Positions 7,807 through 16,359 of a stretch of DNA of 64,000 nucleotides are shown here, piece after piece. The position numbers and the translations under genes are program-made. The notes beneath the pieces are model-generated. The model had not been told where the DNA came from and searched no databases. It saw only the letters and a list, made by a program, of their open reading frames with translations. Origin of the DNA: Ralstonia condita (GTDB taxonomy: Bacteria > Pseudomonadota > Gammaproteobacteria > Burkholderiales > Burkholderiaceae). The stretch spans positions 310,001 to 374,000 of the forward strand of contig NZ_CATYWO010000003.1 in NCBI RefSeq assembly GCF_958405655.1, written 5' to 3'. Within the stretch, counting starts at the first letter, position 1; every line of letters starts with the position of its first letter.

Positions 7807-7837
7807 TTGACCTTCCCAAGATTGGAAGGTCTAGGCT
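7807..7837 (+). promoter_or_regulatory. CueR-type promoter of copA
   Basis: The -35 TTGACC overlaps a perfect dyad ACCTTCC-N7-GGAAGGT (7810-7830), followed after a 19-base spacer by -10 TAGGCT. This closely matches the known E. coli copA CueR operator. The copA ATG follows about 30 bases later. Confidence 0.9.
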
Positions 7838-7867
7838 AATGCCATCTTCTCTGAATTGGGTGTTTTC

Positions 7868-10081
7868 ATGACTGCTGCCAGCCTGACCGAAGCTGCCTCC
7901 ACCGACCTCGATATCGGCGGGATGACCTGTGCCGCATGCGCTGGTCGGGTCGAACGCGCCTTGCGCGCTGTCCCGGGGGTGACCGAGGCCAGCGTCAACC
8001 TCGCCACCGAACGCGCGCGCGTGCGCGGTGCGGTCAGCGCAGACGATCTCGTGGCAGCGGTCTCCGGCGCCGGCTATGAAGCACAGGTCGCCTCTGACGA
8101 GACAGCGGGCCTCACGGTGGTCGAACCCGAATTCTGGGAGGGCCCGGGGCCGGTGTGGATCGCTGCTGCGCTGTCGGTGCCGCTGGTGCTGCCCATGATC
8201 GCCGGCTGGTTTGGCGCCGACTGGATGTTGCCTGCCTGGATGCAATGGCTGCTGGCGACGCCGGTCCAGTTCGTGGTGGGTGCCCGTTTCTACAAGGCTG
8301 GCTGGAAAGCGCTGCGCGCGGGCGCCGGCAACATGGATCTGCTGGTCGCGCTGGGGACGTCGGCGGCCTATGGCCTGTCGCTGTGGCTCTGGTGGCGCGC
8401 GGACGCAGATGACATGCCGCATCTGTACTTCGAGAGCGCCGCCGTGGTGATCACGCTGGTGCGCCTGGGCAAGTGGCTGGAGGTGCGCGCCAAGCGGCAG
8501 ACAGCCCAGGCCATCCGCGCGCTGCAGGCGTTGCGCCCGGACACCGCCCGCGTGCGTGCTGCCGATGGCACGCTGCGGGATGTGCCCATCACCAAGGTGC
8601 GTGTGGGCGATGTCGTCTCGGTGCGCGCCGGCGAGCGCATCCCTGTCGACGCTGTCGTGCTGGAAGGCGCCAGCCACGTCGACGAATCGATGCTGACGGG
8701 CGAAAGCCTTCCTGTGCCGAAGCGCGAAGGCGATCGTGTGACCGCCGGTGCGATCGCGACCGACGGCGTGTTGCTGGTGCGCACCACGGCCATCGGCGCG
8801 GACACCATGCTCTCGCGCATCATCCGCCTGGTCGAAGATGCACAGGCCGCCAAGCCGCCGATCCAGCAACTGGTGGATCGGGTGAGCGCAATCTTTGTTC
8901 CGGCCGTGCTGGTGGCAGCACTGCTTACGCTGGCAGGCTGGGCCATCGCCGGCCCGGAATGGGAAACGGCCATCGTCAACGCGGTGGCGGTGCTGGTGAT
9001 CGCCTGTCCGTGTGCGCTGGGGCTGGCGACGCCATCCGCCATCATGGCCGGCACCGGCGCGGGCGCCCGGCGCGGCATCCTGATTGCCGATGCGCAGGCG
9101 CTGGAGCGCGCACAGCAGGTTGACTTCGTCGTCTTCGACAAGACTGGCACGCTGACGGTCGGCAAGCCCCGCGTCACGGCCATTGAGGCAGCGCCGGGCG
9201 TGGATCCTGTTGCGGTACTCGATCAGCTTGCCGCGCTGCAGGCCGAGAATACGCATCCGCTGGCACAGGCCACGCGGGACCATGTGGTGGAGCAAGGCCG
9301 TTCGATCACGCCAGCGCAATCGCCCGAAGTGCTGGCCGGGCGCGGCACCCGGGGCAAGGTGGGCGGCGCATGGCTGCAGCTCGGGAATGCGCGCTGGATG
9401 GACGAACTCGGACTCGACCGCAGCGCACTGCAAGCGCGCGCGCAAGCCCTGGAAGCCCAAGGCAACACCGTCTCGTGGCTGGCACAAAGCAGTGAAGGCG
9501 CGGTGCAGCTGCGTGGCCTGATTGCGTTTGGAGATGCGCTCAAGCCAGGCGCCAGGGGCGCGGTGGCCGAGCTGCGCCGGCGCGGCATTCGCACTGCGCT
9601 GGTGACGGGCGACAACGCCGGAGCCGCGCGCAGCGTGGCGCAAGCGCTCGGCATCGACGAAGTGGCCGCGCAGGTCCTCCCGCAAGACAAGGCCGCGCGT
9701 GTCGCCGCATGGCAGCAGGGCGGCCACGTGGTGGCGATGGTCGGCGATGGCATCAACGATGCGCCGGCGCTCGCGGCGGCCGATGTGGGCATCGCCATGG
9801 CGACGGGCACGGATGTCGCCATGCAGGCAGCGGGCATCACGCTCATGCGCGGTGAGCCGCGCCTGGTGGGCGACGCGCTGGACCTGTCGCACCGCACAGT
9901 CGCGAAGATCCGCCAGAACCTGTTCTGGGCCTTCGTCTACAACGTGGTGGGCATTCCGCTGGCGGCATTCGGGTGGCTCAACCCCACCTTTGCCGGCGCG
10001 GCGATGGCGTTTTCCAGCGTGAGCGTCGTGACCAATGCGTTGATGCTGCGCCGCTGGCGCGCCACCGGAGAGCAGGCATGA
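7868..10081 (+). CDS. copA: Copper-exporting P1B-type ATPase
   Basis: Inner-membrane Cu(I) efflux ATPase of 737 residues. It has one N-terminal HMA domain (GMTCAAC, C21/C24), the intramembrane metal site CPC (C380-P-C382), the phosphatase loop TGES, the phosphorylation motif DKTGT (D424), the HP motif in THPLAQ and the hinge GDGINDAPALAAADVGIAM. The ATG at 7868 is preferred over a TTG four codons earlier because of the mapped promoter. It overlaps cueR at ATGA, so the two genes are translationally coupled. Only one HMA domain is present; many homologues have two. Confidence 0.95.
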   Translation: MTAASLTEAASTDLDIGGMTCAACAGRVERALRAVPGVTEASVNLATERARVRGAVSADDLVAAVSGAGYEAQVASDETAGLTVVEPEFWEGPGPVWIAAALSVPLVLPMIAGWFGADWMLPAWMQWLLATPVQFVVGARFYKAGWKALRAGAGNMDLLVALGTSAAYGLSLWLWWRADADDMPHLYFESAAVVITLVRLGKWLEVRAKRQTAQAIRALQALRPDTARVRAADGTLRDVPITKVRVGDVVSVRAGERIPVDAVVLEGASHVDESMLTGESLPVPKREGDRVTAGAIATDGVLLVRTTAIGADTMLSRIIRLVEDAQAAKPPIQQLVDRVSAIFVPAVLVAALLTLAGWAIAGPEWETAIVNAVAVLVIACPCALGLATPSAIMAGTGAGARRGILIADAQALERAQQVDFVVFDKTGTLTVGKPRVTAIEAAPGVDPVAVLDQLAALQAENTHPLAQATRDHVVEQGRSITPAQSPEVLAGRGTRGKVGGAWLQLGNARWMDELGLDRSALQARAQALEAQGNTVSWLAQSSEGAVQLRGLIAFGDALKPGARGAVAELRRRGIRTALVTGDNAGAARSVAQALGIDEVAAQVLPQDKAARVAAWQQGGHVVAMVGDGINDAPALAAADVGIAMATGTDVAMQAAGITLMRGEPRLVGDALDLSHRTVAKIRQNLFWAFVYNVVGIPLAAFGWLNPTFAGAAMAFSSVSVVTNALMLRRWRATGEQA

Positions 10082-10551
10082 CCCGCACCCAGCTCAGCGC
10101 TGCCCAAGGCTTGGCGGCCGGTCCCATGAGCATCGGCGAGGCCGCCAAGGCGAGCGGGGTCTCCGCGAAGATGATCCGCTACTACGAGAGCATTGGCCTG
10201 CTCCCGCCCAGTCCGCGCACCGAGGGCAATTACCGTATGTACGACGCGCGTGCGCTGCACGTGCTGCGTTTCATTCAACGATCACGCTCGCTGGGGTTCT
10301 CGCTCGAAGAGATCCGCACGTTGCTCTCGCTCTGGCATGACCGGGAGCGCGCCAGTGCTGACGTCAAATCCATCACGTTGCGCCACGTGGCCGATCTGGA
10401 TGCGCGCATCCGCGAACTGCAGGGCATGCGCGACACGCTCATGTCGCTCGCCAATGCATGCCACGGCGATGACCGGCCGGACTGTCCGATCCTCGAAGGC
10501 GTCGCCGGCGTGATGGAAGAGGGCGCCGGCGGAGACGGCTGCTGCCGCTGA
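10078..10551 (+). CDS. cueR: Copper-responsive MerR-family regulator
   Basis: Cytoplasmic Cu(I) sensor and activator of 157 residues. An N-terminal MerR winged helix (IGEAAKASGVSAKMIRYYESIGLLPPSPR) is followed by the dimerisation helix and the metal loop C128-x7-C136 (NACHGDDRPDC). A second Cys pair is near the end (C155, C156), like the tail of E. coli CueR. The ATG at 10078 has GGAG seven bases upstream and overlaps the copA stop; the Met at residue 17 is the start by comparison with shorter homologues. It should drive both promoters at 7761-7837. Confidence 0.92.
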   Translation: MTRTQLSAAQGLAAGPMSIGEAAKASGVSAKMIRYYESIGLLPPSPRTEGNYRMYDARALHVLRFIQRSRSLGFSLEEIRTLLSLWHDRERASADVKSITLRHVADLDARIRELQGMRDTLMSLANACHGDDRPDCPILEGVAGVMEEGAGGDGCCR

Positions 10552-10625
10552 CAGCACGCGTAATCCCCAGCCTCGCATCGCGCGGCGTCTATGCCACAAT
10601 CTGGCAACCCAAGGAGGAGACGCCG

Positions 10626-11486
10626 ATGACGCAAGCCCCCGCTCAGGCCGATGCGCTGGAATCCCGCCAGCGCATGAAGGACGGCACTGAATTGCTGGTC
10701 CGCACCTGGTTGCCCGTGCCCGACAACGGCGCGCCGCGCGGCACCGTCATCCTCGTCCACGGCATGGCCGAGCACAGCGGGCGCTACCCGCATGTGGCCA
10801 AGGTGCTCACCGCCCTGGGCCTGCGCGTGCGGGCCTTCGACCTGCGCGGCCACGGCAAGAGCGGCGGCCCGCGCATGGCGCTCGACGCGCAAGACAATTA
10901 CCTCACCGACCTCACGGAAATCGTCGATGCCGTTGTCGCCGAGTGGCATGAGATGCCGTTCGTGCTCGGACACAGCATGGGCGGACTGATCGTGGCGCGT
11001 TTCACCACGGCCCGTATCCGGCCGGTGCGCGGCGTGCTGCTGTCGTCACCGGCGCTGCGTGTGAAGCTGCCGCCCGGGGCAGGTATCGTGCGCGGCATCC
11101 TGTCGGCGCTCGCGCCCCGCCTGCCTGTGCCCAATCCGGTCGACCCGGCGAAGCTGTCACATGATCCGAGCGTGGCAGCCGCGTATCGCGCCGACCCGCT
11201 CGTCCAGAGCACCATCAGCGCTTCCGTGCTGGAATTCATGCTCAACGCCATCGCCCAGGCGCAGCAGGACGCACCGCGCCTCGAAGCGCCCATGCTGCTG
11301 ATGGCGGGTGGATCCGATTCGATTGTCGATCCGTCCGGCAGCCGGGATTTCTACGCGAATGCCCCGGAAGACTTGCGGACGCTGGCGTGGTTCGACAGCG
11401 GGTATCACGAGATCTTCAACGAAGCCGAGCCACTGCGTAGCGAGGTGCTCGGAAAGATGACGGCGTGGTTGGCCTCGCGGATCTGA
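10626..11486 (+). CDS. Alpha/beta hydrolase, monoacylglycerol-lipase/lysophospholipase type
   Basis: Serine hydrolase of 286 residues without a signal peptide. The oxyanion segment is VILVHGMAEHSGRY (about 41-54), the nucleophile elbow is GHSMGG with S117, then a late Asp (SDSIVDPSGS) and His (DSGYHEIFNE) complete the triad. The RGHGKSGGPR stretch is typical of the PldB/monoglyceride-lipase branch. GGAGGAG precedes the ATG. The GMC oxidoreductase gene starts 55 bases downstream on the same strand, so co-transcription is likely. The true substrate (monoacylglycerol, lysolipid or another ester) cannot be read from sequence. Confidence 0.85.
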   Translation: MTQAPAQADALESRQRMKDGTELLVRTWLPVPDNGAPRGTVILVHGMAEHSGRYPHVAKVLTALGLRVRAFDLRGHGKSGGPRMALDAQDNYLTDLTEIVDAVVAEWHEMPFVLGHSMGGLIVARFTTARIRPVRGVLLSSPALRVKLPPGAGIVRGILSALAPRLPVPNPVDPAKLSHDPSVAAAYRADPLVQSTISASVLEFMLNAIAQAQQDAPRLEAPMLLMAGGSDSIVDPSGSRDFYANAPEDLRTLAWFDSGYHEIFNEAEPLRSEVLGKMTAWLASRI

Positions 11487-11541
11487 CGCGGCACCGAGGA
11501 CGAAAACAAAAGCAGACACCCAGGAAAAGAAGCACGGAGAC

Positions 11542-13176
11542 ATGGAAACCTACGACTACATCATCATCGGCGCGGGCTCCGCAGGTTGCGTCCTCGCCAA
11601 CCGTTTGACGCGTGACCCCGACGTCTCCGTGCTGCTGCTGGAGGCGGGCGGCAAGGACGACTACCACTGGATCCACATCCCGGTCGGCTACCTGTATTGC
11701 ATCGGCAACCCGCGCACCGACTGGCTTTACCGCACGCGCGAGGAGCCCGGCCTGAACGGGCGCTCGCTGGGGTATCCGCGAGGGCGCGTGCTCGGCGGCT
11801 GCTCGTCGATCAACGGCATGATCTACATGCGCGGCCAGCGTGAAGACTACGACGGCTGGGCCGCCATCACCGGCGATGACTCCTGGAAGTGGGATGCGGT
11901 GCTGCCGCTGTTCAAGGCGAGCGAGAATCACCACGGCGGCGCAAACACATGGCACGGCGCTGACGGCGAATGGCGTGTCGAGCCCCAGCGCCTGCACTGG
12001 CAGGTACTCGAGACGTTCATCGAGGCCGCAGTGCAGGCGGGCATTCCGCGCACAAGCGACTTCAACCGCGGCGACAACTTCGGCGTCGGCTATTTCGAGG
12101 TCAATCAGAAGCGCGGCATCCGCTGGAATACGGCCAAGGGTTTCCTGCGGCCCGCATCGCAGCGGCCGAACCTGACCATTGTCACGGGGGCGCAGGTGCG
12201 TGCGCTCACGTTCGAGGGCAAGCGCTGCACGGGGGTGACATATCGGGGTGCGGGGCAGGACTGCACGGTGGCCGCGCGGGAAGAGGTCATCCTCTCCGCC
12301 GGCGCGATCAACTCGCCGCAGTTGCTTGAGCTGGCGGGCATCGGGCAGCCGGAGCGGCTGCAGGCACTTGGCATCCCCGTGCGGCAGGCGCTGCCCGGTG
12401 TGGGTGAGAACCTGCAGGACCATCTGCAGCTCCGAAGCGTGGTCAAGGTGCATGGTGTGCCGACGCTCAATACGCGCGCATCGAACTGGTGGGGCAAGGC
12501 GCTGATCGGCATGCAGTACGCCTTCAACCAGAGCGGACCGATGAGCATGGCGCCGTCGCAGCTGGGCGTGTTCGCGCGCTCGAATCCGTCGGTGGCGCGG
12601 CCTGATGTGGAATACCACGTGCAGCCGCTCTCGCTCGACAAGTTTGGCGAACCGCTGCATGCGTTCAACGCCTTTACCGCGAGCGTGTGCAACCTGCGGC
12701 CGACCTCGCGTGGCACGGTGCATGTCACGTCGGCCGACCCGTTTGCCGCGCCCGTCATCGCACCGAACTATCTGTCGACCGAGGAAGACCGCAAGGTAGC
12801 GGCCGATTCGCTGCGCCTGACGCGTCGCATTGTCGCGCAGCCGGCCCTGGCGAAATACCGGCCCGAGGAATATCTGCCCGGCGCGGCACTCCAGACCGAT
12901 GACGAGCTTGCCCGCGCCGCCGGCGAGATCGGCACGACCATCTTCCATCCGGTCGGCACGTGCCGCATGGGGCGCGCGGACGATGTGGATGCGGTGGTCG
13001 ATGCGCAGCTGCGCGTGCGCGGCATCGAAGGCCTGCGCGTGGTCGATGCGTCGGTCATGCCGACCATCACCTCGGGCAATACCAACTCGCCGACGATCAT
13101 GATTGCGGAGAAGGCGGCGGAGATGATTCGCGCCGCGCGCAAGGCGCGTGCGCGCAGCGAAGCGGTAGCGGTCTGA
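11542..13176 (+). CDS. GMC-family FAD-dependent oxidoreductase (choline dehydrogenase-like)
   Basis: Flavoenzyme of 544 residues that oxidises an alcohol. The N-terminal dinucleotide fold reads DYIIIGAGSAGCVLANRL, followed by the GMC signature 1 (GRVLGGCSSINGMIYMRG) and signature 2 (SAGAINSPQLLELAGIG). The conserved C-terminal His is in FHPVGTCRMG (H469), with Asn in NTNSPT. The length fits BetA/AlkJ-like dehydrogenases. No betaine aldehyde dehydrogenase or betI is adjacent, so the substrate may be a medium-chain or polyethylene-glycol-type alcohol rather than choline; this is inference. It is probably co-transcribed with the hydrolase upstream. Confidence 0.88.
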   Translation: METYDYIIIGAGSAGCVLANRLTRDPDVSVLLLEAGGKDDYHWIHIPVGYLYCIGNPRTDWLYRTREEPGLNGRSLGYPRGRVLGGCSSINGMIYMRGQREDYDGWAAITGDDSWKWDAVLPLFKASENHHGGANTWHGADGEWRVEPQRLHWQVLETFIEAAVQAGIPRTSDFNRGDNFGVGYFEVNQKRGIRWNTAKGFLRPASQRPNLTIVTGAQVRALTFEGKRCTGVTYRGAGQDCTVAAREEVILSAGAINSPQLLELAGIGQPERLQALGIPVRQALPGVGENLQDHLQLRSVVKVHGVPTLNTRASNWWGKALIGMQYAFNQSGPMSMAPSQLGVFARSNPSVARPDVEYHVQPLSLDKFGEPLHAFNAFTASVCNLRPTSRGTVHVTSADPFAAPVIAPNYLSTEEDRKVAADSLRLTRRIVAQPALAKYRPEEYLPGAALQTDDELARAAGEIGTTIFHPVGTCRMGRADDVDAVVDAQLRVRGIEGLRVVDASVMPTITSGNTNSPTIMIAEKAAEMIRAARKARARSEAVAV

Positions 13177-13240
13177 ATCTCGATGACACAGGCATGACAC
13201 ACGGCCCGTGTCCGATGAGATGCAATCCGTATTGCTCCGA

Positions 13241-13258
13241 TACGTAACTCTACGTAAC
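13241..13258. promoter_or_regulatory. Pair of TACGTAAC repeats upstream of the liv operon
   Basis: TACGTAAC occurs twice with starts exactly 10 bases apart, one helical turn. Each copy contains the palindrome TACGTA. They lie about 150 bases before the first liv gene. Further on (13289-13323) an imperfect hairpin with GCGGATT / AATCCGC arms is present. They may bind a regulator of the transporter; the regulator is unknown. Confidence 0.3.
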
Positions 13259-13409
13259 CCGCCGGCGGCCCGCAAAGCCAATGCCGGCGCGGATTTACGC
13301 ACCGTAAGCGAGGTGTAATCCGCCTCGGTACAAACCCCGATGTTTTGCAACGCAACAGGCGTTGACAATCAGCCGCTACATAAAAAATGGCGGGAGACAA
13401 GAGGGAATC

Positions 13410-14180
13410 ATGGCGCAGGACATCATTCTCGAAACGCGCGGACTCACGAAAGCCTTCAAGGGCTTTACCGCCGTGTCCGACGTCAACCTGCGCGTGCGGC
13501 GCGGGTCCATCCATGCACTCATCGGCCCGAACGGTGCCGGCAAGACGACCTGCTTCAATCTGCTGACCAAGTTTCTGGTGCCCACGCGCGGCAACATCTT
13601 GTTCAACGGTGTCGACATCACGGCAGAGAAGCCGGCGCAGATCGCACGACGGGGCGTCATCCGCTCGTTCCAGATTTCTGCGGTGTTTCCGCATCTGAGC
13701 GTGCTGGAAAACGTTCGGATCGGACTGCAGCGGCAGCTTGGCACGGCCTACGCGTTCTGGCGCAGCGAGCAGTCGCTGAGCGTGCTGAACGACCGCGCGA
13801 TGGAGCTGCTCGATCAGGTCGGCCTGACGCAGTTTGCGCACACCGTGACGGTGGAGCTTCCGTATGGCCGCAAGCGCGCGCTGGAGATCGCCACCACGCT
13901 GGCAATGGAGCCGGAACTGATGCTGCTCGACGAGCCCACGCAAGGCATGGGGCACGAAGATGTGGACCGCGTGAAGGAGCTGATCAAACGCGTGGCCGAG
14001 GGCCGCACGATCCTGATGGTCGAGCACAACATGAACGTGGTGTCGTCCATCGCCGACAAGATCACCGTCCTGCAGCGCGGCCAGATCCTGGCCGAAGGCC
14101 CGTATGAGGAAGTCTCGAAGAATCCGCAGGTGATGGAAGCCTACATGGGCACCGCCGATGCGGCTCTGGAAGGCCATTGA
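13410..14180 (+). CDS. livG: Branched-chain amino acid ABC transporter ATPase
   Basis: Cytoplasmic ATPase subunit of 256 residues. Walker A is GPNGAGKTT, Walker B is LMLLDEPTQG and the switch His is in MVEHNM. The signature segment is LPYGRKRALEIA instead of LSGGQ, as in many LivG-type proteins, so its half of the partner's site is non-canonical. The ATG at 13410 follows GAGGGA at good distance. This first gene of the liv operon precedes livF, the binding protein and two permeases, all on one strand with short gaps. Confidence 0.92.
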   Translation: MAQDIILETRGLTKAFKGFTAVSDVNLRVRRGSIHALIGPNGAGKTTCFNLLTKFLVPTRGNILFNGVDITAEKPAQIARRGVIRSFQISAVFPHLSVLENVRIGLQRQLGTAYAFWRSEQSLSVLNDRAMELLDQVGLTQFAHTVTVELPYGRKRALEIATTLAMEPELMLLDEPTQGMGHEDVDRVKELIKRVAEGRTILMVEHNMNVVSSIADKITVLQRGQILAEGPYEEVSKNPQVMEAYMGTADAALEGH

Positions 14181-14264
14181 GGCCACTGGCTGGCGCAGCC
14201 CCGTCGTCGATACGGCGGGACGCGGCAACACCGAACGCTTGACCCGAACACACGAGAACATTGC

Positions 14265-15005
14265 ATGAGCACGCCCGCGCTCCAGATCAAGGACCTGCAC
14301 GCCTGGTACGGCGAGTCGCACATCCTGCATGGCGTCGACCTGACCGTGAACCGGGGTGAGGTCGTCACGCTGCTTGGCCGCAATGGCGCCGGCCGTACCA
14401 CCACGCTGCGCGCCATCATGGGCCTGGTCGGCACGCGCAAGGGCTCCATCGTGGTGCACGATGCGAGCGGCCGTGGCGTCGAGACCATCGACCTGTCGAC
14501 GCACAAGATCGCTCACTGCGGCATTGGTTACTGCCCGGAAGAGCGCGGCATCTTTTCGAGCCTCTCGTGCGAAGAGAACCTGATGCTGCCGCCGGTGCTG
14601 AAAGGCCAGGTGGCGAAGGGCGGCAACGCCGGCATGAGCATCGACGAGATCTACGAGATGTTCCCGAACCTGAAGGAGCGTCGCCAGAGCCAGGGTACGC
14701 GGCTGTCGGGCGGCGAGCAGCAGATGCTGGCGGTCGGGCGCATCCTGCGTACCGGTGCGAACCTGCTGCTGCTTGATGAGATTTCCGAAGGGCTGGCGCC
14801 GGTGATCGTGCAGGCGCTGGCCCGCATGATCCTGATGCTCAAGAAGCGCGGTTATACGGTGGTGATGGTGGAGCAGAACTTCCGTTTTGCCGCGCCGCTG
14901 GCAGACCGCTTTTATGTGATGGAACACGGCCGCATTGTTGAGCGTTTCGAGGCGGCGCAGTTGCAGGACAAGATGCCGGTGCTGCACGAGTTGCTCGGCG
15001 TTTGA
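14265..15005 (+). CDS. livF: Branched-chain amino acid ABC transporter ATPase with Arg in Walker A
   Basis: Second ATPase subunit, 246 residues. Signature LSGGEQQMLAVGR and Walker B LLLLDEISEG are canonical for LivF, and the switch His appears to be replaced in MVEQNF, as usual in LivF. Odd: the Walker A loop reads GRNGAGRTT. The codon is CGT, so the normally invariant P-loop lysine is arginine. With LivG this would make one canonical composite site (LivG Walker A + LivF LSGGE) and one degenerate site (LivF Arg loop + LivG PYGRK). The transport partner genes follow directly. Confidence 0.92.
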   Translation: MSTPALQIKDLHAWYGESHILHGVDLTVNRGEVVTLLGRNGAGRTTTLRAIMGLVGTRKGSIVVHDASGRGVETIDLSTHKIAHCGIGYCPEERGIFSSLSCEENLMLPPVLKGQVAKGGNAGMSIDEIYEMFPNLKERRQSQGTRLSGGEQQMLAVGRILRTGANLLLLDEISEGLAPVIVQALARMILMLKKRGYTVVMVEQNFRFAAPLADRFYVMEHGRIVERFEAAQLQDKMPVLHELLGV

Positions 15006-15069
15006 TTGCTTTGCTTGACCTTTGCGCCAGGGTCACCCGACCGGCGCGTACGACACAGGAGACAAGACC

Positions 15070-16278
15070 ATGACACTCAAGAAGCTGGCTGGTGCATTGA
15101 TGGCGGCAGGGCTGGGCCTCGCGGCATTCGGCGCGCATGCGCAGGTGAGCGGCGACAAGGTGAAGATCGGCTTCATCACCGATCTCTCGGGCCTGTATGC
15201 CGACATCGACGGGCAGGGCGGCATCGAGGCGGTCAAGATGGCGATCGAGGATGCGGGCGGCAAGGTGCTCGGCAAGCCGATCGAACTGGTCACGGCCGAC
15301 CACCAGAACAAGGCCGACATCGCCGCCTCGAAGGCGCGTGAATGGATGGACCAGCAGGGCCTGGACATGCTGCTGGGCGGCACGAACTCCGCCACCGGCC
15401 TGGCCATGAACAAGGTAGCCGCCGAGAAGAAGCGCGTGTTCATCGACATCGGTGCCGGCACGGCGCGTCTGACCAACGAAGAATGCACGCCGTACACGAT
15501 CCACTATGCGTACGACACCGTGGCCCTGGCCAAGGGCACCGGCAGCGCAGTGGTCAAGCAGGGCGGCAAGTCGTGGTTCTTCCTGACGGCGGACTACGCG
15601 TTTGGTCACTCGCTGGAGAACGACACGACGACCGTGGTCAAGGCCAATGGCGGTACGGTGGTGGGCTCGGTCAAGCACCCGCTGTCGGCCTCCGACTTCT
15701 CTTCGTACCTGCTGCAGGCGCAGGCGTCGAAGGCACAGATCCTGGGCCTGGCCAACGCCGGCGGCGACACGATCAACTCGATCAAGGCGGCCAAGGAATT
15801 CGGCATCACCAAGACGATGAAGATCGCCGGCCTGCTGATGTTCATCAACGACGTGCATAGCCTGGGCCTGCCGACGGCCGAGGGCCTGCTGATGACCGAC
15901 AGCTGGTACTGGGACATGAACGACGCCACGCGCAAGTTCGCCAACCGCTACTTCATGAAGATGAAGAAGATGCCGAGCAGCCTGCAGGCAGCGGATTACT
16001 CGGCGGTGTCGAACTACATCAAGGCCGTGGCGGCTGCCGGCACGGATGACCCGGACAAGGTCATCGCACAGCTCAAGAAGACCAAGATCGACGACTTCTA
16101 CACGAAGGGCTACATCCGTCAGGACGGTCGCGCCATCCACGACATGTACCTGCTGCAGGTGAAGACCCCGGCCGAGTCGAAGAAGCCGTGGGACTACCTG
16201 AAGGTCGTGGCGACGATCCCGGGCGAACAGGCTTTCACGACGCCGGCTGAGTCGAAGTGCTCGCTGCTGAAGAAGTAA
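15070..16278 (+). CDS. Branched-chain amino acid ABC transporter, periplasmic binding protein
   Basis: Periplasmic type I solute-binding protein of 402 residues with a Sec signal peptide (lysines at 4-5, hydrophobic core, AHA cleavage near residue 24). The mature start KVKIGFITDLSGLYADIDG is the Leu/Ile/Val-binding fold (Peripla_BP_6), and YFFxTADYAFGHSLE-like and SDFSSYLLQAQASKAQ stretches are typical. The chosen ATG has GGAG upstream (AGGAGACAAGACC). It lies between the ATPase and permease genes of the same operon. The ligand may be a branched-chain amino acid, or another small molecule, since this sub-family has broad specificity. Confidence 0.9.
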   Translation: MTLKKLAGALMAAGLGLAAFGAHAQVSGDKVKIGFITDLSGLYADIDGQGGIEAVKMAIEDAGGKVLGKPIELVTADHQNKADIAASKAREWMDQQGLDMLLGGTNSATGLAMNKVAAEKKRVFIDIGAGTARLTNEECTPYTIHYAYDTVALAKGTGSAVVKQGGKSWFFLTADYAFGHSLENDTTTVVKANGGTVVGSVKHPLSASDFSSYLLQAQASKAQILGLANAGGDTINSIKAAKEFGITKTMKIAGLLMFINDVHSLGLPTAEGLLMTDSWYWDMNDATRKFANRYFMKMKKMPSSLQAADYSAVSNYIKAVAAAGTDDPDKVIAQLKKTKIDDFYTKGYIRQDGRAIHDMYLLQVKTPAESKKPWDYLKVVATIPGEQAFTTPAESKCSLLKK

Positions 16279-16359
16279 GCAGGTAAGTACCGGCGCCGCT
16301 GCCCCCATGGGTGGCGGCGCGGTCAACGTTGTTGGTGTGGTGTTCTCTTCCTGACCGCG

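Noticed and set aside
7721..9892. Minus-strand open frame of over 700 codons upstream of copZ, opposite copA
   Set aside because: Only its last 66 codons (copZ, from 7720) look like protein; the rest mirrors copA.
12768..14987. Minus-strand open frame of about 740 codons opposite the GMC gene and livG/livF
   Set aside because: Antisense of real genes; no domain, His/Arg/Gln-rich.
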